DNA from: Corella eumyota
Lineage: Eukaryota; Chordata; Ascidiacea; Phlebobranchia; Corellidae
Direction of reading: 5' to 3'
Assembly (NCBI GenBank): GCA_963082875.1
Contig: OY720103.1
Coordinates: 8,308,001-8,372,000 of the forward strand
DNA: 64,000 nucleotides
Shown here: positions 11,571-22,676 of the stretch, piece after piece
Layout of the letters: each line of letters starts with the position of its first letter
Position numbering within the stretch: the first letter of the stretch is position 1
Position numbers and translations under genes: made by a program
The notes under the pieces: model-generated
Seen by the model: the letters and a program-made list of their open reading frames with translations, nothing else
Told to the model about the DNA's origin: nothing
The model's database searches: none

Positions 11571-11744
11571 GTTTTATAAGTGTTTTAGCATATTAAAAAG
11601 TACTTTATGTAGAAGTCATTTTTTATCAAAATTTTTGAAAATTAATATATTTGATATAATTGCTAAGCGACGCAAGTCATTTATTTTATTTTAAATATAC
11701 ACGGTTAATGATAAATGTGTTGGCTCACCACATCACATACGACC

Positions 11745-12407
11745 TGAAATTTTTTGCCTTCCATTACTAAACCTATAAAAGTACTTTCTTGCATAATATT
11801 ATCTAAAATATTTATTTTTCGTTTGCCTCCATTTCCCATAGGATCATACATTATTACTTTACATTTAATAAAATCAATTACCTAAAAATAAAATCATGTT
11901 TACGCCTATGTTTAAAAAAAATTTTTACAACAAAAGAAAAATTTTAAGTAAAATAACTTACTAGTATCATCCAATGAAAATGTTGGCATATAGGCATTAT
12001 GCAAGTCTTTTAAAACATTTGCATGACCTGTAACAAACTTTTTTTTAGAAAGCCAATATTAAAAAATAATTAAAAATAAAACATACAAGTGGGTTTCTTT
12101 CTGTCGTTCGAAATCGACCTTCCATAAACCACTCCGAACCATACAGCATAGAAATTGCCACCATAAATGTTGTTCATCTGAAAATTGGTGAATAGTACTT
12201 GGTTTAAAAAGTGAACAACCCAACTACGTTAATATAAAATTTTGCCCTATGCCATACCTGTTGTACCGCACTTGCACCCATGACGTAAGAAGAGTTATGA
12301 TTTAAAATTAAAGTTTTATTCAAAAATATTGCTTAATGACTTTAATTAATTTTTATCTGGTAATTAAAAAATACCTCATCTCCCAAAAATACCTGCCCAC
12401 ATAATTC
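11745..12407 (-). pseudogene. Unidentified multi-exon gene remnant cut by the 5S array
   Basis: Five coding-like stretches with GT-AG borders read on the minus strand. In transcript order they are about 12407-12375 (ELCGQVFLGDE), 12332-12258 (ending SSYVMGASAVQQ), 12177-12087 (starting MNNIYGGNFYAVWFG), 12027-11962 (HANVLKDLHNAYMPTF) and 11881-11745 (VIDFIKCKVIMYDPMGNGG). The joins are in phase except the last, which is off by one base. The last exon runs straight into 5S array sequence at 11744 and so has lost its true end. The VID...MYDPMG stretch faintly recalls Ulp1-type cysteine peptidases (a D followed by YYDSMG-like text), but the catalytic His and Cys are not visible. I do not assign a function. 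Confidence 0.4.
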
Positions 12408-14377
12408 CTTTAAATTTTTAATTTAAAATTTAGAAAGGCACAATCTATTCGGTTTACCGATGCTTTTTATACATCTCCGATATTTAATATTAATTGATAT
12501 AAAAGGTTAAATATTTTTTAGAAATTTAACTAAACAAAAATGGAAGTTAAAACATCTTTTGTATGTTACATCAAGTTTATAAGGTAAGGTTACCTGTGCA
12601 GACTGGTGGGGGAAAAACTCTACTTTTTATCTTAAAAAAGCAAAAAATTTTAGAAAAGGTGGCAAAGTGTAATTGAACAGCTCAAAAGGATATTTAATAA
12701 AACTAAACCAGTTTGTTAGCCAATGTTTAAAAAAACAAATTTTATGCAACAAAGCAAGTCATCTAAATCATTAAAACCAAGAATTGTTAACCTTATTTGG
12801 GTTTCCAAATAAGTAAATAAGTTTATCTTGAGCTAAAAAAAATGAGGAAAAACAAAATAATATGTTTCTAATAAATAGTTAAAATGTTAGAAAAATAACA
12901 ATCCAACAAGTAGCTCTAGCTTGAAATTTTCAACTTTTTAAAAAATATCTAACTATATCATCTTACGTGTAAATTTATTTTAAGACAATAATAATGACTG
13001 GTGGAATTTTTGGTAGCATCGCTTTTAGGAAATTTTTAATTTACAGAACACAGAATTCAAGTAAACTTGTCTTATGGATTTATTTAGAAAAATCGTAATT
13101 ACAAACAGTCTAAGCAGTTCTTATACAAAATTTGAACCATTTCAAACTATTTATTAAAAAATAACTTTTACTTTGACATTCTAAATTGGTCAATTTCACA
13201 AAATGCTATAGGCTACGTGTTTTCGATTTCAAATTTGTTGATTGGTTGCTCAATGACACTTTTAAATTATTTAACATATAATTTATTTTTCTTAAGAGGT
13301 TACAGAAAGCTTTATAAGGATAACCTATACCCAGCTTGTACATCGTAGCAGACACACTCTCATGCGGAACTCAGATGATAATATGTACCTAAGTTTATAT
13401 AAAAATTATTTTTCCCAAAATTCAGATAAAATTTAGTGGTTGGCTAAGCATGAAATAATATTTATTAGAATTTGTTCTTATGTTCCTTAGTTTAACGAAA
13501 TAAAATGCTTTGCGACAAATGAAAATTCGATGAAACTTAATTGATTATTTTTTGACGTATCTTATGCAAATACAATAAACCCCATTTTACTGAAAAAGTT
13601 CGTAATTGTTTTAAAACAAATCGAAAAAAAATTAAATTATTTTATGACAAAACGATAAAATTAAGCACGTTATTACGAAAGCAAAGAAATATATTTAAGT
13701 CAAAGCGATTTTATTTATTTTGATATCATTAATTACCCTGTAGCAAATTGTACTTATAAAAACTACCTAAAAGCTTTTAAAGTTCTTTACTGGTTACCGA
13801 GACCGCGTAAAATGCTTTAGGTCCTGATTTTCTATTTGCAATTAACAAGTATAACCTACTTTGTATTCTGTTTGTGTTGCAAAATCATTTCCTTAAAATA
13901 TTATCTTGAAAAATATGCCTTGCCTTTGTTTAAAAATGAAAGTGCGAATAGTATGATTGTGCGTTTTAATTTTTTATTTTTTTGCATATTCAAAATCTAT
14001 TTTGTTGAAAGTTTAATTTAATTCGGTGCGTCGAAGACTGGTGCATAGGTGACCCACTGTCACGAGAATAGCATAATAGCGACTACTCATTAGTAGCTAG
14101 AAATAGCAATGGCACTGCAACAATAAGTAAGTTAAGAAAAAAACGCTTACAATGTCTGCTTTTATATTGTGTTTTCATGTTAAAAATGAACATGTTATTA
14201 AGAAATCTTTCTAAATAGGACAAGCAACGCTGACAACTGCAACTAATAGAGCAAAAACATCCCACAACCAGACAGTCTATGAGTCATAAATAAATAATGA
14301 AATACCCGCTTTTCCAAACAAAACACCTAGGCAAAGGACGAATTGTATAATTAACACGAATACTAAAACTGTGTTAG
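12408..14377. other. AT-rich interval without recognised genes
   Basis: No coding stretch, RNA gene or repeat was recognised on either strand. The short open frames here have no recognisable motif. Confidence 0.5.
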
Positions 14378-15340
14378 AACGTCTGTTTCCTTGCTTGCAA
14401 CCTCGAAATCCACACATGAGAGATGTTTTTGACCGGTTGCAGACGTTTGTGGACTCTAGAAATTGGCCTAAGGAAAAAACGATCAGCCCACCCCAGCAGT
14501 TTGCTAAAGCAGGGCTGTTTTACTTGGGTTGGTATTTTAATTTTTATTGTATAGGAAATTCTTATATACATATCGTTTTTTTTAAAGGTAACCGCGATAG
14601 GGTAAAATGTTGGTATTGCAATGGAAGTTTACAAAATTAGGAACTAAATGATGAACCATGGTTTGAACATGATAAGGTTTCCAAAGTGAGCTTCACAATT
14701 TTTCCTTAATACAAAAGTTCCTAAATAACACTTTGTTAAAATTTTATTAACGTTCGCAGATGTGAGTTTTTGTTGCAAAGAAAAGGATCGGGATTTGTTG
14801 AAACTGTAACAAGTCGATTTCCTAACCTTCAACGACCGTCGCAGAGTGCACCAAGTTTTATGAATTTTAAGTAAATATAAAATAAATGCTTTTTTACATT
14901 CAAATTCGAAATACTAAGCGTTATTTTTTTGTCTTAAATACTCTAATAAACAATCTATAACCTATTAAATACGATTTTAGTCCAACTTCAAACCTAGAAA
15001 AGAGCGGACATGTAAATAACAACGAAACAAAAATAGCAGGTCGGAGAGGCAAAACTGCTAACAGCGACATTCAAACATCACATTTGATTGAAGAAGCAAG
15101 ATTAATGGGTTTTAACGTTGTGCACATTCAAAAGTATATGCAAAATCCTTTAAATTTATATAAGCGTTTGTGTTATTTTATTTAAATAATTTACTGTAAA
15201 GATCTAATATTTTTATTTAAAAGAGGTTATAAGACCAGCACACTTCCCTTCGATAACTTCAGCGAAATGTTGGATGATTTGCTAAAAATCTCAATGTCAA
15301 GCCCGCTAGAAATTGAAACTACACTTTTCGAGACTAAACT
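14378..15340 (+). pseudogene. Inhibitor-of-apoptosis (BIR/UBA) pseudogene
   Basis: IAPs use zinc-binding BIR domains to hold caspases or their regulators. Exon 1 (about 14378-14527) reads RNPHMRDVFDRLQTF, then WP, then FAKAGLFYLG, the start of a BIR fold. A 60-bp intron follows (14528-14587, weak donor gttggt). Exon 2 (14588 to about 14700) reads DRVKCWYC...EPWFEH, giving the C-x2-C-x16-H zinc spacing. The Trp codon after the CWYC loop is TAG, a short deletion follows the zinc His, and the last zinc Cys codon is TGA. Two further exons (14981-15133 and 15224-15340) read IEEARLMGFNVVHIQK and DNFSEMLDDLLK, which fit the UBA region of IAPs. No RING domain was found. Introns are kept, so this is a decayed duplicate and not a processed copy. 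Confidence 0.7.
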
Positions 15341-15444
15341 GTAAGAACCCTTGATATCAAATGCATTTCAGGAATTGCAAAGTCTCGAAAAATCTAGGCT
15401 TTGTCGCAATTGTCATGATAAGGCTAATAGCGTTTTATTTTTAC

Positions 15445-17074
15445 CTTTGTTTTTTCTGTTCAGAATGAATCCATTTATTTCTGGTCCATCTCAGTTGGTT
15501 CTTAAACTGTAACAAACATAAAATCAACCTCTGTTTGTGTAGTATGTTATTTTAAAAACGTGTGCAAACCTGTTTGTTTGTTGAAGATTTCTGGGTGGTA
15601 AGTCAAGAAGAATGCCTTTGCAATATTTTCATGCATGCAGGTTCGCTGATTTTTTGATTTGGGGCATTGACAACACCAAAAGTAACCCTCACCCTTTGTA
15701 ATTTTGCATAATAAGTTATTTCATTATTGAAAACTGAAAAATACTTTAGCCGGTCTGAATAACCTAAGCTAGCAAAATCACCATAAATTATTAGTGGTTC
15801 ACTAATAAAACTGGCTATTTTAAATAAATTTTCATATTTTTTTAGTGATTGCTTGTTAACAAGGTTTGTGTTTGTTAACCGGCTAAAGTCATTAAGTTGA
15901 AATAATTTGTGATCAGAATAGTCCGCATATTTTGTAGCCCCAAGGTGAGGGCGTTCATTCCGCTTTTTTTAACAGGGTCTCACTTCTTCATCAGTGCATT
16001 GTGATCTCAAAGTTCGATGTTTTCTAACATAAATCGGGGCCAAAGCACCCCTGTTTGCACAAGCAACGAAAAAAATACCAGATTTCTTATGAATGCATAT
16101 GGCCGGCCTTTCGGTCTGCACTATGCCATAAGTTTTTTTCCGTGTCTTCTGAAGAAAACAAGGTGTTGAAATGACCGGTTGCAATGACGACATTTAAATT
16201 CTCCATCTCCGACAACTAGTATATGTAAAACCATGAAAAATGATTTTATTAAAACAATATTTTATACATTTTATAAACTAAGTTATTTTATGTATTGACA
16301 AACTAATACTTTAACTGGGTTTTTAACATACTGTTTTCTAGTAAATAATTTTACCTTTGTCCTTTATTTTTGGATAACATTCATTGTAAAATGAATTAGT
16401 ATAAATTATAATCAAGCCCTACTTTATTGTTATTTGTTATAAATGCTTATTATTAATTGAATAAATAAGGTATTTGTTATTAATAACTAAGGTTTTTATA
16501 AACATGGCAATAAAAGGGACCCACATTTATAAAAATTGTGTTCATTATTTGTTTTTTTTAGTATTACAACTTAAACAATTTATAATAAATAGTTAAGTTA
16601 AGATGTAGAACATTAAATTAAATCAAAGGTTGTTACAAAAGATACATACAAAATTTTGCATATTATAGTTTATTCTCTTTAAAAAAAAATTTATAAATAT
16701 ATATTAGCCTATTTACATTAAAACATTCTTTTAATCAAAGGCTTGTAAATTTCTAAGACAAAGAATGAAACTTCACAAACCTTTTGTTTTTTCACATTAT
16801 TTTTTTGTAACTTTGGGTAGATTTTTTGTATCTGCATAAGAATTATAAAATTTTTAACTTCAAAGTTTGGTTGGTTACAAATAATCTGAGTCCCTTAATT
16901 AGTTATAACCAAGGGTTTACCTACCTTTTTTTACTTCATGCTTGTGTAAATGCCTAACAAAATGTGCTTTTCTTGAAAATATTGAAAGGCATTCAGAATA
17001 ATGATAGTGACTTCTGCCTGCTTCACTTTTGCTTGCTTGTGTAGCACACATTTTTCGGCATGACAATATTCGAC
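15445..17074 (-). pseudogene. Zinc-finger/SWIM-like gene remnant
   Basis: Transcript order runs right to left. Exon 17074-16925 holds a C2H2-like finger (SECLSIFSRKAHFVRHLHKH) whose first Cys is Tyr. After an intron, the block of about 16204-15570 opens with a second finger-like piece (KCRHCNRSFQHLVFFRRH). It then shifts frame into a long segment with AICIHKKSGIFFVACANRG and a single TAA, and runs through IYGDFASLGYSDRLKYFSVF to a Cys/His motif, FWCCQCPKSKNQRTCMHE, that resembles a SWIM-type zinc finger. A short exon follows at 15506-15445. I recall similar zinc-finger plus SWIM-like proteins as multi-copy, poorly characterised families in aquatic animals, but cannot name this one. The frameshift and stop argue that it is dead. 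Confidence 0.5.
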
Positions 17075-19128
17075 CTATAAAAATAAAGTAGGTTTATGAA
17101 GCAAAAATTGCTTGTTTCAAAATTTATTATCCTTTTTTAAAAATTATTTTTCTAATTTAGATAGAGAAAGTCGAAAATTTAAAAAAGTTGACAAAAGTTT
17201 TGTGTGATATATTTTACAAAAAATCTTTTTCATTATATAACAATCAAAATTTAATTGAGACTGAGTCAGAACTGCTGATTAAACCTCTGCTGTGTTTCTA
17301 AACTCAAGGTGTTTTAGTTCGATTACAAAGCGCAATAAAAAAATTAGTTCTAGTTTTTAAAGCATACAACTATATGGCGCGCAATTTTGCGGTTAATAAG
17401 GTTATTCCCCGAAAAGGAATATATATAAATGTATATAGTTTTCCACTTTCAAAAGCTATCTTGTTATATTAGCAGCAGTGCCTAGCGGGTGATTAATTTA
17501 TTTAAAAAGGGGAAATTAAACTTCTTTAGTTTTTGAATAAAAATCGGGTTTTAAATCAAGCATTATCCCGCCTTTATCTAGTTTTTATTTAATGTGATAA
17601 AATTTATAACTTAACACCTTTAGCCACCTAAAAAAACAAATATTATTAGGAAAATTTCAGATTAAGTAAAAAAATGTTTTTTGCATTCAAAAAATGTTTT
17701 ACAATTTCAAATCACTTAACTGTGTTTTTTATTAAATATTTAAGTTATGTTTTAATAAATTTATAGTTGTTCTAAATGAACTATTATTTAATATTTAAAA
17801 ACGTTTTTAATTTTGCGAAAAGTCAATTCCAACAACTTTTTAACAAACGTCATATTTTACAGCAAGACTTTTACGTCAGACATTAGGGAACCAATAAAGA
17901 GGGAAAGTTGAAAGATATCGTGCCTAACAAAATTTGCACCAACGAAAAGCACGACTTTAAAAATAAATAGCAACATAAATTTTACGATAGCACATGCAAT
18001 ATAACAAGTAAAATATCATTAATATGTAGCCTACCTTAAGATAGAAAAAATTACTACCAGTTAAAACAATGCAACTTTACTACATTAGAGTTTTTGTTTT
18101 AAAGATAAAGTCTACCAATTAATATATTGTATTCAAATGTTATCGTAATACTAATCAAAAAAAATTATTACAAAACTGTGAATAATAATTAAGTCTACTG
18201 TGGACATAATAAAGCATCTTAGTTAATAGCTTTGCGTGACACGGTTCCTTAATTTACGTTTTGTTATTTTAGGCGTATCATCCTCTGATTAAAATAAAAA
18301 CATTATTTTTTTCAATTTAATAATCTTTAACGTCGTAATAATTGAAAACATTTGTTAGATATCGCTAAAGTCCTCTTGCAACAATTCGTATATTTGGCTT
18401 GAATTTGTTTATTTTTTTTGAACTAAAAATCAAATTTACACAAAATTAAGTTTAAAGGTAAATTGTTAAAATATTATTCTCGTTTTTATTCGTAAAGCAA
18501 TGTAAATTTTTTTTTAATTAGGACCTTTTAAAATTATGCTTAAACAAAATAACGTAATATTGTCAAAGTTTTTATGTGTTATAAACAGAATCCCAAACGC
18601 AATTTTATAATTTTCAAGCACTAAATTTCAACAAAATTAAAAATAGGTTAAAGTAATTATTTAACATAGGTTTTTTCGCAATAGCGTTTTTATAACAAAC
18701 TTTTAGGAGCCAGAATAAAATAGGTGTGAATTGAACAAACTATTTTTTTTAAAACCTGTCATCTTTTATTTTTGTAATTTTTTGTTTTCTTAGCACTTTT
18801 TCACCTTTTATTTTTTCTAAGCCTTTTTTGTCAGTATGGTAACTTTGCAATTAAAAAAACAAAATTTGCAGATTTAAAAATAAAAATCTTGCATTTTTAA
18901 AACTTGAATTAAAATAGTTAAAAGGTTGAAAAATTTGCTCCGTATCCTGGGGAATTGTAATTATTGTTAAGAGACTAAGAAAATAGCAGAATGAAAAATA
19001 AGCCTGATGATACACAAGTTTTTCTGGCTGACGTTTCAGCAATTAATTTCACATGGACTTTATACATCTACACACTATTTGGTATCGTAAAAATAAATAT
19101 TTTTACTTTTTAATTACAAAACTTAGCA
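17075..19128. other. AT-rich interval without recognised genes
   Basis: Homopolymer-rich DNA. I see no convincing coding region, tRNA or ordered repeat. Confidence 0.5.
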
Positions 19129-19220
19129 CTAATCCTTAACCCTGGTAGAGTGAGCCCATTCTCCAACTCGCTCCAAAGCGGTTAAGACTACCACCCCTTT
19201 TGCTTTGAAACCAGTATTGC
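19129..19220 (-). CDS. Possible last coding exon of an unknown gene
   Basis: On the minus strand a pyrimidine-rich tract ending in AG at 19221-19222 is followed by an open frame of about 29 codons (NTGFKAKGVVVLTALERVGE, then WAHSTRVKD) closed by TAG at 19131-19129. It is richer in GC than its surroundings, which is why it stands out. No upstream exon was found and the protein is not recognised. Confidence 0.3.
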
Positions 19221-19554
19221 CTGTTTAAAAAAAGAATTTACAAATAAAAAAAAAGTAATAAATAAAAAAATACATGACCAGATTACATGTTATACATCTT
19301 TTTGTTTTATGTTAATAGCATTAAATGTTATTAACCACTTTGGTGCCATAACATATAGGAAAAAAACAAGTATTGTTTTAGCCAACCGCCTTAAAACTTT
19401 TAGAACGACTATAAAAATTTTGCTCTACCGAAAATACAGGTTGCCCTAACCGTAAAAACTTATTTTTTATTGACTACAAATATATTCTGGCCCAACTACA
19501 AAATAACTTTGGCAAGACTCTAAATCTCGTTAATATGATTCGTCAATATTTTTA

Positions 19555-20440
19555 TTCTTACTAATCCGAATTTTGAAATCGAATAACATTTGATTTTGTT
19601 TATATAAATCTCTAAAATTTTAGTATGTTGTTTATTATCATATTGTGTTCTATTCCTCCTATTTTGATAGTTTAAATATTACTAATTAATAGGTGTTTAT
19701 TTATTAAAATTTAGGAATCGTTATTAGGTTTTCAAATTTTGGTCCGGTATATATTATAATATTAATAAGTCAAAAATGGATTAAAAATTTAATTTTTGTT
19801 TGTTTAGTATATTTAAATTCTTGTTTGTTTATTAAAAATTAAAGTTTGATATAAAGCAATTAAAATTAAGTAATATGTATTTAAAATACCTATTTAAAGT
19901 AATTAAAACACCTATTTAAAAATAATTTTTGTTTGTTTATTATATTTAAATTCTTGTTTATTTATTAAAAATCAAAAATTAATTTTAGGCATTTAAAACT
20001 TGTGTATTGTTATGTGTAATGTATATTCTGATATCAACAACTTAAAACTAGGTTAAAAAATTAATTTTTGTTTGTTAAGTATATTTAATTACTTTTGTTG
20101 ATTAAAAAATTAAATATTGATATTTTAAAATAATTTTGTTCTAAAATTTTCTTAATCCAAAAATTTACACGTTTTTAGTCTAATCATTAATTACGTAATA
20201 TTAGATTTATTTATTCAGTAAGCATTCATAGTTAAATAATGTTCATGCATAATTTTATTTATTATTAAAGATTAATATTAAAAATTATCAAATGATTTCG
20301 AACCATATTTTATTTATTAAATAAATCTAGTTATTATGGTTTGAAATCTTAGATTTCGAAAATATTGTTATTGTCAGTGTATTTATTATGGTTCGAAATC
20401 TTAGTTTTCGAAACATATTGTTATTATTATTATTAATCTT
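19555..20440. repeat. AT-rich composite satellite block 1
   Basis: One block of a composite repeat. It opens with a ttttagtatgttgtttatta motif, then one taggtgtttatttatta monomer, then tracts of ttgtttgtttatta spaced by aaatttaaa. It ends with ttcgaaccatattttattta and the palindrome-like ttcgaaatcttagatttcga. Confidence 0.6.
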
Positions 20441-21435
20441 TTCCAGTGTCTTATAAGCTGTAATTTTTAAGTTAAAATAACTTTTGTTTGTGAACATTTA
20501 CAGTTATGATATTTTAGTATGTTGTTTATTATGAGATTGTGTTTTTATTCTCCTATTTACAACATATATTTATCACTACTTACTAATTAGTAGGTGTTTA
20601 TTTATTAAAATTTAAAGATTGTTATTTGTTTTTTTATTTTTGGTCTTTTGTATATCATGATATTGGTAAATTAAAAACGAATTTAAATTTAAATTTTTTT
20701 TTACTAATTAATAGGTGTTTGTTTATTACAATTTAAAGGTTGTTATCAATTTTTTAAATCTTGGTCAATTGTATATCATAATATTACTAACTCAAAAATA
20801 AATTATAATTTTAATTTTTATTGCTAATTACTTATTAATAGGTGTTTGTTTATTAAAATTTAAAGGTTGTTGTTAATTTTTTAAATCTTGGTCAATTGTA
20901 TATCATGATAGCAATAACACAAAAATAGATTAAAATTTTAATTTTTGTTTGTTTATTATATTTAAATTATTGTTTATTTATTTGAAATTAAAATTTGACA
21001 TCAAGTATTCAAAATTTAACATAATGTATTTTATAATATAAGTAGTTAAAAAACATATTTAAAAAAAGATTTTTGTTTATTTATAAATGCTTGTTTATTT
21101 AATAAAAATCAAAAATCAATTTTAGGCATAAAAATTTAGTCTAATGTATATCCTAATATTACCAACTTAAAACCGAGTTAAAATAATAATTTTTGTTTGT
21201 ATAATATATATAAATGCTTTTTTGTTTATTAAAAATCAAAGATATGAAATATTCTTAGTTATTGTTTATGCATATCCTTTTTTACCTATAAAAAATTATG
21301 TTAAAAATATTCAAATAATTTCGAACCATATTTTATTTATCAAATAAATCTAGTTGTTTTTATTCTTTCTAGTCAGAATTTTAAAAGATGATAACTTTTG
21401 TTTTTTAAAACTAAAAGTTCTAAATTTTCAGTATG
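20440..21435. repeat. AT-rich composite satellite block 2
   Basis: Same order of parts as block 1, but with three tandem monomers of about 125 bp (starts near 20590, 20712 and 20840), each containing ggtcaattgtatatcat. The next block begins near 21358 and is split by the inserted element at 21436. Confidence 0.6.
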
Positions 21436-21447
21436 GGGCAATTCTTC

Positions 21448-21461
21448 GGTAACGGAATTAC
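21448..21461 (+). repeat. GGTAACGGAATTAC motif copy 1
   Basis: Exact 14-mer just inside the left terminal repeat; a candidate transposase-binding subterminal repeat. Confidence 0.7.
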
Positions 21462-21561
21462 AATTACTGTGGTTTACGAACTTATAATTTTTTTTTTAAT
21501 ATAATTGAAATCATTTTTTAAGTTAAAACAACCCATATATTGCCATTCTAAATTTTTATAA

Positions 21562-21590
21562 GCATAGAAGTCCAGTTCGAACTTCTATGC
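21562..21590. repeat. Hairpin, 10-bp stem
   Basis: GCATAGAAGT and ACTTCTATGC form a perfect stem around a 9-nt loop inside the element. Confidence 0.6.
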
Positions 21591-21613
21591 TTCTTAAAAA
21601 TTGAAAAATGTTT

Positions 21614-21627
21614 GGTAACGGAATTAC
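21614..21627 (+). repeat. GGTAACGGAATTAC motif copy 2
   Basis: Exact copy, 166 bp after the first. Confidence 0.7.
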
Positions 21628-21813
21628 GCCAATAAATTAGATATAAAAAGTTGGGTAATACTTAATCCCAATTCGTCTGAATTTTATAAAAATTAACTTA
21701 AATTAAACATGTGTAAATAATTGTCCTTATTGAAAGCAACAAAAAGATACCATATTTTTTTAGTTAGGGTTTAAAAAATATTTATTTATTGACAAATTAA
21801 CTTTAAAAAACTT

Positions 21814-21827
21814 GGTAACGGAATTAC
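21814..21827 (+). repeat. GGTAACGGAATTAC motif copy 3
   Basis: Exact copy, 200 bp after the second, preceded by aaaaaactt as in copy 4. Confidence 0.7.
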
Positions 21828-21974
21828 ACTTTAAGTAACAAAAAGACACTGTCTAATTTTGGCATGTAACTTTAGTCTTAAATTTACTCAATTTCAGATA
21901 AAATTAAAAAAAATAATTTTAGGTACTGTTAAAATAAGAAACAAACCTAACTAAAAATTTTTTAAAAAAATCTT

Positions 21975-21988
21975 GGTAACGGAATTAC
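21975..21988 (+). repeat. GGTAACGGAATTAC motif copy 4
   Basis: Exact copy, 161 bp after the third. Confidence 0.7.
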
Positions 21989-22509
21989 AAAACTGAAAAC
22001 TACTAGGTTTTTTTTTAAATAAACTCTTAAACAGAAATAAACAAACCAAATTTTAAAATTCCTAACTACCATTTTAACAAAAACTACAAACATAACTCCA
22101 AAAATTAAATTAACAAACAAACATAACATGTTTAAAATTCTAAATCGCTAAACTCTAAATTAGTAATAAAATTGATGTCGCAGAAACAATTTGTTACACC
22201 TAAATAAAATGAATAATTATGCAAAAACAATAAGTCTAGTGGGTAAAATAGCTTATAATATTGTTTGAATATGCCAAATATCAGTTAAAAATCAACTTGT
22301 TAACTATGAATATTTTTATTTAATTTTATTTAGTAATATATGTACCCATAATACTAATTTATAAATTTCAAAACTACCTTCTCACAAAATTAAAAAGAAT
22401 GGATATTATATTACAATGCCATTTCATTTTTTTACTTATAAAAATAATTATATTATTTTAAATCACTTAAACCAGGCAGAATAAGCATTTCTACAAAATC
22501 TCTGATGTT

Positions 22510-22523
22510 GTAATTCCGTTACC
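22510..22523 (-). repeat. GGTAACGGAATTAC motif copy 5, inverted
   Basis: Exact copy in the opposite orientation (GTAATTCCGTTACC on plus), in the right half of the element. Confidence 0.7.
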
Positions 22524-22662
22524 ATTATTGTAGATAAAATTGACAAGGAACATTAAAGTTTAGTTTTTATTTATAGTACTTAACAACTAAAATCAGAGAA
22601 TTAAAAATATTAAAAGTTGTATTTAATTAAATTTCAAGTTATAAAACTTTTTATGTAAATTC

Positions 22663-22676
22663 GGTAACGGAATTAC
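22663..22676 (+). repeat. GGTAACGGAATTAC motif copy 6
   Basis: Exact copy, 153 bp after the inverted one. Confidence 0.7.

Larger units (their letters stand above)
1..11744 (+). repeat. Tandem 5S rDNA array, 42 gene copies
   Basis: All copies are on the plus strand, in units of 267 bp (truncated gene), 287 bp (complete gene) or 281-282 bp (complete gene with a shortened leader ggcacatcac). Twenty-one genes are complete and 21 share one 20-bp deletion over the gene start. Spacer variants mark unit lineages: cttctaaggg, gcttagcg, gctaagcg, ctgctaaggg, gctaggcg and a leader with acctgggtaatgtt. Every gene is followed by a T-run (aagtttt) that fits RNA polymerase III termination, and an AT-rich ttaaatata tract lies upstream. 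Copies 1-15 match copies 28-42 in order and spacing with a constant 7467-bp offset. Copies 14-17 match 18-21 with an 1122-bp offset. The left end is cut by the window; the right end is real. Confidence 0.97.

Noticed and set aside
1-11744. Spliced-leader RNA genes in the 5S spacers
   Set aside because: Some animals link these genes. Here the spacers are short and AT-rich, with no leader-like sequence carrying a donor and Sm site.
11745-11881. Firm call as a Ulp1 peptidase
   Set aside because: Only a faint D...YDPMG similarity is seen. The catalytic His and Cys were not found and the last exon join is off by one base.
14083-14265. Cys-rich 60-codon minus-strand frame
   Set aside because: The Cys spacing fits no zinc domain and there is no splice or start context.
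21448-22676. Regularly spaced 14-mer as a possible CRISPR array
   Set aside because: Spacing is irregular (153 to 535 bp), one copy is inverted, and the host is an animal. It fits subterminal repeats of a transposon.
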